DNA of 6,584 nt. Source: Rhizobiaceae bacterium (GTDB taxonomy: Bacteria > Pseudomonadota > Alphaproteobacteria > Rhizobiales > Rhizobiaceae). Of the stretch, positions 1-5,392 are shown one piece after another (position 1 is the first letter of the stretch; the number at the start of each line of letters is the position of its first letter). The notes under the pieces were generated by a model. The model was not told the DNA's origin. It did no database searches and saw only the letters and a list, made by a program, of their open reading frames with translations. The DNA is taken from assembly GCA_021648425.1 (NCBI GenBank), contig JAKISV010000152.1:1-6584 (forward strand). Reading direction: 5' to 3'. The position numbers and the translations under genes were made by a program.

Positions 1-234
1 AGACCGCGCGTCGCCATTGCGCGCGCTTTGATTGATCAACCTGATATTCTGCTGGCTGATGAACCTACTGGCAATGTCGACCCAACACTGGCGCGGCGGT
101 TGTTACGGCTGTTTGTTGAATTAAATCGTTCAGGCACTTCGGTGGTAATCGCTACTCATGATATGGGCCTGATGGACCAGTTTGATGCGCGTCGATTGGT
201 CATCAGTGAGGGAAGGTTGCAGATATATGATTGA
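1..234 (+). CDS. ftsE: Cell-division ATP-binding protein FtsE (C-terminal part, 5' end outside window)
   Basis: FtsE is the cytoplasmic ATPase of the FtsEX complex, an ABC-type system that transmits ATP-driven motion through FtsX to control peptidoglycan hydrolases at the septum. Only the last 77 residues are present, of roughly 220 expected, so the Walker A motif and the LSGG part of the ABC signature lie upstream of base 1. Visible here are the end of the signature region (RVAIARA, residues 3-9 of the fragment), Walker B with its catalytic glutamate (ILLADEP, 16-22; D20, E21), the D-loop (GNVD, 24-27) and the H-switch histidine (THD, H53). The TGNVDP form after Walker B is typical of FtsE rather than of other ABC ATPases. 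The first residues read R-P-R where many FtsE proteins have Q-Q-R, a mild difference. The stop codon lies inside the start of ftsX, as expected for a coupled ftsEX pair. Identity is strengthened by the FtsX neighbour. Confidence 0.93.
   Translation, partial: RPRVAIARALIDQPDILLADEPTGNVDPTLARRLLRLFVELNRSGTSVVIATHDMGLMDQFDARRLVISEGRLQIYD
208..216 (+). promoter_or_regulatory. Ribosome binding site for ftsX
   Basis: A purine-rich GAGGGAAGG lies inside the ftsE coding end, with 10 bases between it and the ATG at 227. It supports 227 as the ftsX start over the in-frame ATGs at 182 and 185, which would overlap ftsE by about 50 bases and have no comparable upstream site. Confidence 0.55.
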
Positions 235-1258
235 TAAACGCTCCAGCAGCAGCCTGATGCATGATAGTTCCAATGGGGCAAATGTGACCGGTCAGCCAGG
301 CAACCGTGATGGTGGCGAGGCTACCCTGCGCCCTTTGCGTTCCAATCACAGCATCGTTCCACGCCATACCATCGCAGGGCGCGCGTTGGTGGTTGTCATT
401 GCTATCATGACATTTTTGGCCTGTCTGACAATCGGTGGAACCAGTGTCATCAATCGAATGGCAAGTGGATGGCAGAGTGATATTTCGCGCGAAGTAACTA
501 TTCAGATTAGGCCTGCTGACGATCGCGAGATGGACAAGGCGATCCGCGATGCCAGTAGAATTGCGCTGTCCTATGATGGTGTTACCCGGGTAACTGCAAT
601 GGATGATGCCGCAGTGGCGCGCCTGCTGGAACCCTGGCTGGGGAGCGGACTTCAATTGGACGAGCTACCGGTGCCCGGGTTGCTGACTGTTTCTCTTGAC
701 GGGAAACAATTGCCTGATTTTGCCTCAATGCGCCAGGAACTGGAGCAATTCGTGCCGGGAGCAAGCCTTGATGATCACCGCGCCTGGGTGGACAGATTGA
801 CCAATATGGCCTGGACCATGGTGATGATTGGCATTTCAGTATTTTTGCTTGTAATGGGAGCGACCGTATTAATTGTGATATTCACAACGCGTGGTGCAAT
901 GGCAGGCAATCAGGAAATTATCGAAGTGCTGCACTTTGTCGGTGCCGACAGTGTATTCATTGCCAAACAGTTTCAGCGCCACTTTATGACCCTGGGACTA
1001 ATTGGTGCTGCGGTGGGTGGTGCAATTGCGATATTATTGTTTGTTGTTCTTGGTATCTGGTCGCGAATGAGCATTGCTACCCCGCAAGGTGACCAGATTA
1101 ATGCGCTGTTTGGTACTTTTGAAGTGGGATTTTCTGGATATATCGGAATGATTGGCGTCGCGTTGATCGTGGCAATTTTAACCGCTGTTACTTCACGAAT
1201 GACAGTCTATCGCCATGTTTGGGTATTAGAAGAGGGTAAATCTCACGTGCCTGAGTAA
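227..1258 (+). CDS. ftsX: Cell-division protein FtsX, ABC-type permease-like subunit
   Basis: FtsX is the inner-membrane partner of FtsE. Its periplasmic loop between the first two membrane segments recruits or activates cell-wall hydrolases or their regulators in other bacteria. The 343-residue product has the family layout: a cytoplasmic N-terminal tail (1-51) rich in Ser, Asn and Gly, TM1 (about 52-75), a periplasmic domain (about 76-193), TM2 (about 194-221), a cytoplasmic loop containing EIIEVLHFVGA (230-240), TM3 (about 253-278), a short loop, and TM4 (about 303-323) with a charged C-terminal tail. The loop resembles the coupling segment seen in FtsX proteins (E-I-x-V-L-x-x-x-G-A). The chosen start overlaps the ftsE stop by 8 bp (ATGATTGA), a usual arrangement for this pair, and has a plausible ribosome binding site. 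Which hydrolase or activator it controls cannot be read from this window. No frameshift or missing segment is apparent. Confidence 0.93.
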   Translation: MIDKRSSSSLMHDSSNGANVTGQPGNRDGGEATLRPLRSNHSIVPRHTIAGRALVVVIAIMTFLACLTIGGTSVINRMASGWQSDISREVTIQIRPADDREMDKAIRDASRIALSYDGVTRVTAMDDAAVARLLEPWLGSGLQLDELPVPGLLTVSLDGKQLPDFASMRQELEQFVPGASLDDHRAWVDRLTNMAWTMVMIGISVFLLVMGATVLIVIFTTRGAMAGNQEIIEVLHFVGADSVFIAKQFQRHFMTLGLIGAAVGGAIAILLFVVLGIWSRMSIATPQGDQINALFGTFEVGFSGYIGMIGVALIVAILTAVTSRMTVYRHVWVLEEGKSHVPE

Positions 1259-1311
1259 TTTCAAATTTTACCTTGCCCTTACGAGCCAATTGGTTTTGAC
1301 TGAGGAATGCT

Positions 1312-1317
1312 GGGGAG
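1312..1317 (+). promoter_or_regulatory. Ribosome binding site for the ydcF-like gene
   Basis: GGGGAG lies 5 bases before the ATG at 1323. It favours that ATG over an in-frame TTG at 1290, which would add 11 residues but has no good purine-rich site in front of it. Confidence 0.55.
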
Positions 1318-1322
1318 CGAAG

Positions 1323-2021
1323 ATGAAAGATGGTATAGAAAACACGCATAGTCAGACTGACAAACAGGTCTCCTGGACCTTTTCAACAATTGTGAATTAC
1401 AGTTCGCGTTTGCTGTTTTTGGTGCTGATCAGCGTTGGGATTTTTTTGCTGGCGGGTTTTTTGCGATTTTCAATGACTGTGGCAGACTATGACAATACCG
1501 GTAATCACAAGGCTGACGGGATTGTAGTTTTAACCGGGGGCAAATCACGTATTGAAACCGGTCTTGATCTGCTTAATGAAGGTCGCGGCAAACGTATGTT
1601 GATCAGCGGTGTTAACCCGGAGACCAGCGTCAACGCAATCATTGCCCGGTTTTCGAAAAACTCCAATCTGTTTTCTTGTTGTATTGATCTTGATCGTGTG
1701 GCGATGGATACCATACAAAACGGGCGTGAGGCAGCAAAGTGGATCAAAAAACAAGGCTTTAAAAGCGTGTTGGTTGTGACCAGCGATTATCACATGCCGC
1801 GCGGTTTGCTGGAAATGTCACGGGCAATATCTGATGTGTCATTGATACCCTTTGTAGCGCAGAACGAGCAGGAGCCAGCAAGGTCAAATTTAGGTAATCC
1901 GGGGCATTTGAGAAATATGGTGAGCGAGTATTTCAAATTTATAGCGGCTTCAATCAATAGCAGGTTCTTTGCGAATTTAGTCGATTCGAATTCCGGCAAC
2001 CAGAATATGGTTGCCAATTAG
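1323..2021 (+). CDS. YdcF/ElyC-like DUF218 protein, single-pass membrane anchored
   Basis: The product has 232 residues: a polar N-terminal tail, one membrane segment (about 29-51) and a DUF218 domain (about 63-212). Family marks are the first strand and glycine turn (GIVVLTGG, 66-73) followed by R-I-E-T-G-x-D-L, a second strand ending LISG (93-96), the DTIQNGREAAKWI helix (129-141), and a strand ending TSDYHMPRG (153-161). These small Rossmann-like proteins have no firmly established reaction. E. coli ElyC (YcbC) affects cell-wall integrity and lipid-carrier metabolism, and E. coli YdcF binds S-adenosylmethionine in vitro. The anchor suggests the domain sits at the membrane, probably on the periplasmic side, which is an inference. 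It lies 64 bases after ftsX and 44 before plsC on the same strand, so one transcript is plausible and an envelope role fits. The last 12 codons contain a strong inverted repeat. The gene symbol is left empty because ydcF orthology is not proven. Confidence 0.85.
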   Translation: MKDGIENTHSQTDKQVSWTFSTIVNYSSRLLFLVLISVGIFLLAGFLRFSMTVADYDNTGNHKADGIVVLTGGKSRIETGLDLLNEGRGKRMLISGVNPETSVNAIIARFSKNSNLFSCCIDLDRVAMDTIQNGREAAKWIKKQGFKSVLVVTSDYHMPRGLLEMSRAISDVSLIPFVAQNEQEPARSNLGNPGHLRNMVSEYFKFIAASINSRFFANLVDSNSGNQNMVAN

Positions 2022-2025
2022 TCGA
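1977..2025. repeat. Stem-loop flanked by 8-bp direct repeats at the ydcF-like 3' end
   Basis: GGCAACCA (1995-2002) and TGGTTGCC (2008-2015) form a perfect 8-bp inverted repeat around a 5-base loop. The self-complementary AATT on each side (1989-1992 and 2016-2019) could add four pairs beyond a 2-base bulge. The unit is bracketed by TTAGTCGA at 1977-1984 and 2018-2025. The hairpin lies in the last codons of the ydcF-like gene, just before its TAG stop. No T-run follows, so it is not a standard intrinsic terminator. It could protect or process the mRNA between ydcF and plsC, or be a remnant of a small palindromic insertion. The sequence pattern is directly visible; its function is not known. 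Confidence 0.5.
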
Positions 2026-2065
2026 CCCTTTGAAATAAGGCATCAGAAACCTGTTAACCGAATTC

Positions 2066-2872
2066 ATGTCGAGAATCCCACCAATGTTGTTTGCCCGCTC
2101 ACTGTTATTCAATCTGGTTTTCTATCTCTCAATCACTCTGCAACTGATATTCTGGATACCGGTTTATTTTTTTCTGAAAAGAGAAGACTGCTGGAATGTG
2201 GTTCGTATCTGGGGGGTTACTTCTTTGTGGTTCCAGAACAAAATTGTCGGCACCAATTTTAGTTTTGAAGGACTGGAAAATATCCCGCAAGAGGGCGGAT
2301 TTATTGTTGGAGGCAAACATCAGTCTGCCTGGGAGACATTTGCGCTGTTATTGTTCCTGAAGGACCCCAGTTATATTCTCAAACGCGAACTGATGTATGT
2401 GCCGCTGTTTGGGTGGTTTGCGGCAAAAGCGAAAGTTGTATCGGTCAATCGAGGCAAACGAAGTGTGGCGCTGTCGATGATGACCAGGGCTGCAGCAAAA
2501 CAACTGAAAGAGGGACGCCAGATTGTTATCTACCCGGAAGGGACGCGGGTGATACCTTATTCGCCGCCAGTGTATAAATTTGGTATCGCCCATATGTATA
2601 AAGAAACAGGGTGCCGGGTATTGCCAGTGGCGCTAAATTCCGGACTGTTCTGGCCACGCCAGTCGTTTCTGCGTTATCCCGGCACGATTACCATGCGTTT
2701 TCTGCCGATGATTGAGCCTGGTTTAACGCTGGACAAGTTTAGGCAACGGCTGGAGAGCGACATCGAAACTGCCACCAACCAATTGATGGCAGATGCAGAA
2801 AACAGCGAACCCAGCCCACCGCTGGCTAAGAAGTTTCGTAAACGTTTTGCCGCCAGAGTTAATCAGGCCTGA
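2066..2872 (+). CDS. plsC: 1-acyl-sn-glycerol-3-phosphate acyltransferase (PlsC family)
   Basis: This family transfers an acyl chain to position 2 of lysophosphatidic acid, giving phosphatidic acid, the precursor of membrane phospholipids, at the cytoplasmic face of the inner membrane. The 268-residue product, of usual length, has a hydrophobic N-terminal segment (about 9-36) and the acyltransferase motifs in order. Motif I is HQSAWE (H85 and E90, an HX4E form of the HX4D dyad). Motif II is VNRG (127-130). Motif III is YPEGTR (156-161), which binds the phosphate. Motif IV is LPVALNSG (186-193). The C-terminal tail is basic (KKFRKRFAAR). The start is uncertain: the ATG at 2066 has no clear ribosome site, while the in-frame ATG at 2084 has GAGA nine bases before it and would remove six residues. 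It follows the ydcF-like gene by 44 bases. A lyso-ornithine-lipid acyltransferase of the OlsA type is an alternative, because it shares these motifs. Confidence 0.86.
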   Translation: MSRIPPMLFARSLLFNLVFYLSITLQLIFWIPVYFFLKREDCWNVVRIWGVTSLWFQNKIVGTNFSFEGLENIPQEGGFIVGGKHQSAWETFALLLFLKDPSYILKRELMYVPLFGWFAAKAKVVSVNRGKRSVALSMMTRAAAKQLKEGRQIVIYPEGTRVIPYSPPVYKFGIAHMYKETGCRVLPVALNSGLFWPRQSFLRYPGTITMRFLPMIEPGLTLDKFRQRLESDIETATNQLMADAENSEPSPPLAKKFRKRFAARVNQA

Positions 2873-3380
2873 GGTGGGCAGCTATATTTTCAAGATTATT
2901 GTCGTGGATTTCGATCGACCTTAAATGATTGACCGTGTTCAATATATATTCGCGGTTTTTGCCGGATTTTCCTTTGGATGATGAAACAATTTCAATTTGC
3001 CTGCGCAGGCTCAGCTGGCCGCAATATTGCGAACTGGTTCTATCCACAACATAAGTCAATGCAGTTGCAACACCGCCATTTTGAAGCTTTATCCGGCACC
3101 AGGCTTCTTTATATACATTGGTTACCAGTTCACGTTCACGCAGATAACTGACAACCGTTTGCCGGTTTTGGGATGAAACTTTAAATGCCATGCCCAGGCA
3201 GGAGCCGCCCTTATCGAGGCCTAATACAAGACCCGGTGTCTTAGGGGTGCCGCGGTGTACCCACGAATAAATGCATAATGAACGGTGCAGGCCGAATATC
3301 TTTGCGCGGTGTGCTTCGAGCCAGTCGAATCCGGGGTTCCAAATTAAAGAGCCATAGCCAAAAACCCAAAAATCACTCAT
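2859..3380 (-). CDS. ChaC-type glutathione-specific gamma-glutamylcyclotransferase
   Basis: ChaC enzymes cleave the gamma-glutamyl group of glutathione in the cytoplasm, releasing 5-oxoproline and Cys-Gly, and so take part in glutathione turnover. The 173-residue product carries the family marks: the N-terminal substrate-binding loop VFGYGSLIW (6-14), GLVLGLDKGGSCLGMAF (50-66), the YLRERE segment (79-84) whose last glutamate, E84, matches the catalytic Glu position of ChaC proteins, and a C-terminal GKNREYILNTVNHL stretch (140-153) also typical of the family. Length is normal for the compact bacterial form. The ATG at 3380 puts FGYGSL seven residues from the N-terminus, as usual, although no strong ribosome site precedes it. 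Its last 14 bases overlap the end of plsC on the other strand, and its start faces the DUF2125 gene across 52 bases. I see no chaA-type transporter next to it. The symbol is left empty because exact orthology to E. coli chaC is not shown. Confidence 0.87.
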   Translation of the reverse strand: MSDFWVFGYGSLIWNPGFDWLEAHRAKIFGLHRSLCIYSWVHRGTPKTPGLVLGLDKGGSCLGMAFKVSSQNRQTVVSYLRERELVTNVYKEAWCRIKLQNGGVATALTYVVDRTSSQYCGQLSLRRQIEIVSSSKGKSGKNREYILNTVNHLRSIEIHDNNLENIAAHLRPD

Positions 3381-3432
3381 AACAAAGCCATATCAATCCA
3401 TTTATCAAGTTTCCTGAAAGAACATTTTTAAC
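3381..3432. promoter_or_regulatory. Divergent intergenic region between the ChaC-type and DUF2125 genes
   Basis: These 52 bases separate the two divergent start codons, so promoters for both genes must lie here or reach into the opposite coding region. The stretch is AT-rich, but I cannot pick a convincing -35/-10 pair for either strand. A weak purine site, GAAAGA (3416-3421), sits 11 bases before the DUF2125 ATG. No clear operator palindrome is visible. Confidence 0.4.
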
Positions 3433-4470
3433 ATGAAAAATCCACCGTCTGAAAAAAGATTAATGCGAAGCAGGATTGTAATTATTGTTCTGACTTTGTT
3501 TGTGTTGATTGGCGGGGGAACGGTTGGCTGGTATTATCTGGCTGGTCAGGTTGATGGCCGGATGAATGAACAGGTTGATCGATTGGCCGCTCAGGGCAAA
3601 ACGCTTGAGTGCGCCAACCAGCAGGTGAAGGGCTATCCATTTCGGGTCGGATTGTTTTGTGATCAGCTGTTTTATGAAGATAAATCCAGCGATTTTCTGT
3701 TCAAGGCTGGAGAATTGCGAACTGCCGCGCAGTTTTATCAACCGGGTTTTATCGTCGGAGAATTGGACAGCCCCGCATTGCTTCAAACGCCGGGGCTTGT
3801 TGATCTCAAACTAGACTGGAAGCTGGCGCGCACCAGTACCAGATTGAGCGTAGGGGGGATCAAACGGATTTCTTTGCAACTGGATGAAATCAAGGCTATT
3901 GGCGCAAGTGGATTTTTGAAAGACCAGCCGTTTGCTGATTTGAAATCCCTGGAAATTCATTTGAGGCCTGGCGGTGATGATACCGGTTCTGCGGATGTTG
4001 ATGCGGTTGTAAAAAGTGCGGGCATACGATTTGGTGAGGCATTGCGTGAAAGATTACCGCCGTTGTCCTTTAATATTGATACGGTGGTTTCACAATTGAA
4101 TACGGCGATCAAAAATGGTGAGGATCTTGGAAAATGGGCCCGCTCAAACGGTGTCGATGTGCAGGTTCGCAATCTGGAAATCGGATTGGAAAATGGCGGA
4201 AATCTGAAAGCAAGTGGTCCTTTGAGGGTTGGCAGGGACGGACTTGTGAACGGTGACCTCGCTGTGGAAGTTAATGATATCGGGGCAATTGTGGAGAGCT
4301 TTACGGCGCTAAATCCGCAACTGGGGGAGACCGCTAAAACGATACAGACTGCATCCATGTTATTTGCCCAGGGGTCTAAAGACGGTAAGATTCGGATAAA
4401 AATCCAAATCAGGGGCGGGATAATGACAATGGGCTTTTTCCCGCTGGGATATATTCCGCGGTTGTTTTAA
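3433..4470 (+). CDS. DUF2125 family protein, membrane anchored, function unknown
   Basis: The 345-residue product begins with a basic tail, then one hydrophobic segment (about 14-37) that looks like an uncleaved signal anchor, followed by a mainly beta-rich region that should lie in the periplasm. I assign it to DUF2125, a family largely confined to alphaproteobacteria, from the early CANQQVKGYPFRVGLFC block (60-76), in which two cysteines (C60, C76) flank the G-Y-P-F-R motif. Alternating polar/hydrophobic strands through the middle and the glycine-rich ending (G-x-x-x-M-G-F-F-P-L-G, near 329-339) also fit the family as I remember it. No catalytic motif is recognisable. The two cysteines could form a periplasmic disulfide. 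An in-frame ATG at 3463 would shorten the basic tail by ten residues but keep the anchor. The gene ends 10 bases from the converging tyrA end. An envelope or lipid-related role is only a guess from location and topology. Confidence 0.78.
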   Translation: MKNPPSEKRLMRSRIVIIVLTLFVLIGGGTVGWYYLAGQVDGRMNEQVDRLAAQGKTLECANQQVKGYPFRVGLFCDQLFYEDKSSDFLFKAGELRTAAQFYQPGFIVGELDSPALLQTPGLVDLKLDWKLARTSTRLSVGGIKRISLQLDEIKAIGASGFLKDQPFADLKSLEIHLRPGGDDTGSADVDAVVKSAGIRFGEALRERLPPLSFNIDTVVSQLNTAIKNGEDLGKWARSNGVDVQVRNLEIGLENGGNLKASGPLRVGRDGLVNGDLAVEVNDIGAIVESFTALNPQLGETAKTIQTASMLFAQGSKDGKIRIKIQIRGGIMTMGFFPLGYIPRLF

Positions 4471-4480
4471 AAACCATACC

Positions 4481-5392
4481 CTACTTCTGATCGCGCCCGA
4501 AGTTTGGTGTATCCACTTCCTGACCGGCATCAATAATGTCGCGGCGGATATTTCGTGTTCTGGTAAACATTTCAAACAGCGCTTCACCATCACCCCACCG
4601 CACGGCTTTTTGCATGGCGCTTAGTTCTTCTGAAAACCGGGTGAGCATTTCCAGTATGGAGTCTTTGTTGTGCAGGCACACATCACGCCACATGGTTGGG
4701 TCGGAGGCGGCGAGGCGTGTTGAATCGCGAAAGCCACCAGCGGAATATTTGATGACTTCAGAACTGGTGACGGTTTCCAGATCATCGGCGGTGCCCACCA
4801 TATTATAGGCAACGAGCTGGGGAAGATGGGATGTAATGGCCAACACTCTGTCGTGGTGGTCGGCATCCATTATTTCGATATTGCTGCCGCAGGCCTGCCA
4901 GAATTCACTTACTAATTTAACAGCTGCTTTATCTGCGCTGGATGGCGGGGTGAGGATGCACCAGCGATTGTCAAACAGTGTGGAAAATCCGTGTTGGGGG
5001 CCTGATTTTTCTGTGCCTGCTACCGGGTGGGCTGGAACCAGGTGTACGCCATCGGGAATAAACGGCTGCATCTGCTCAAGAACGGAAGCTTTCACCGAGC
5101 TAACATCGCTGACAATTGCGCCGGGTTTTAAATTGCCGGCAATAGATTGCAGAACTTTTCCAACCACACCAATGGGGGTGCAAATTATTACCAGGTCGGC
5201 ATCGTGGACAATTGCTGAGGCATCAATGTTGTATTCATCACCCAGTCCCAAATCGCGTGCAGCATCCAGTGTTTCCTGCGAGCGGGTGGAAATGGCAATA
5301 TTATTGATTATTTCACGCTCGCGTACCACGCGGGCGATGGATGATCCGATCAGGCCAATGCCGATCAGCGCGACTTTTTCAAATATAGCCAT
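4481..5392 (-). CDS. tyrA: Prephenate/cyclohexadienyl (arogenate) dehydrogenase
   Basis: This cytoplasmic enzyme oxidatively decarboxylates prephenate to 4-hydroxyphenylpyruvate, or arogenate to tyrosine, using NAD(P)+, in tyrosine synthesis. The 303-residue product starts with a Rossmann nucleotide-binding loop (GIGLIGSSIA, 11-20), then a CTPIG turn (71-75), SDVSSVK (95-101), the substrate-site block HPVAGTEKSG (122-131) with the catalytic-type H122, DHHDRVLAITSHLPQ (178-192) with H189, and FRDSTR (221-226) with R222, which matches the arginine that binds the substrate carboxylate in characterised TyrA proteins. There is no N-terminal chorismate mutase and no room for a C-terminal ACT domain, so it is the single-domain form, often named TyrC in alphaproteobacteria. 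Substrate preference cannot be read from sequence here. Its ATG shares one base with the hisC stop (TGATG), and GAAGGG 12 bases upstream, inside hisC, may serve as ribosome site, so the two are probably translationally coupled. Confidence 0.92.
   Translation of the reverse strand: MAIFEKVALIGIGLIGSSIARVVREREIINNIAISTRSQETLDAARDLGLGDEYNIDASAIVHDADLVIICTPIGVVGKVLQSIAGNLKPGAIVSDVSSVKASVLEQMQPFIPDGVHLVPAHPVAGTEKSGPQHGFSTLFDNRWCILTPPSSADKAAVKLVSEFWQACGSNIEIMDADHHDRVLAITSHLPQLVAYNMVGTADDLETVTSSEVIKYSAGGFRDSTRLAASDPTMWRDVCLHNKDSILEMLTRFSEELSAMQKAVRWGDGEALFEMFTRTRNIRRDIIDAGQEVDTPNFGRDQK

Noticed and set aside
203..655. Open frame of 150 codons on the minus strand opposite ftsX
   Set aside because: It has no recognisable motif, is rich in His and Cys as expected from an antisense frame, and lies wholly inside a well-supported gene.
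1290..1322. Extended ydcF-like start at TTG 1290
   Set aside because: No suitable ribosome site precedes it, whereas the ATG at 1323 has GGGGAG at good spacing.
3957..4358. Open frame of 133 codons on the minus strand opposite the DUF2125 gene
   Set aside because: It has no motif or ribosome site and its composition is typical of a reverse-frame shadow.
4471..4480. Possible bidirectional terminator between the DUF2125 and tyrA ends
   Set aside because: Only 10 bases separate the two stops and no inverted repeat spans them.
5132..5143. Perfect 12-bp palindrome ATTGCCGGCAAT
   Set aside because: It lies within the tyrA coding sequence (Ile-Ala-Gly-Asn-Leu), has no loop and no T-run, and no second copy was seen. 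Probably chance.
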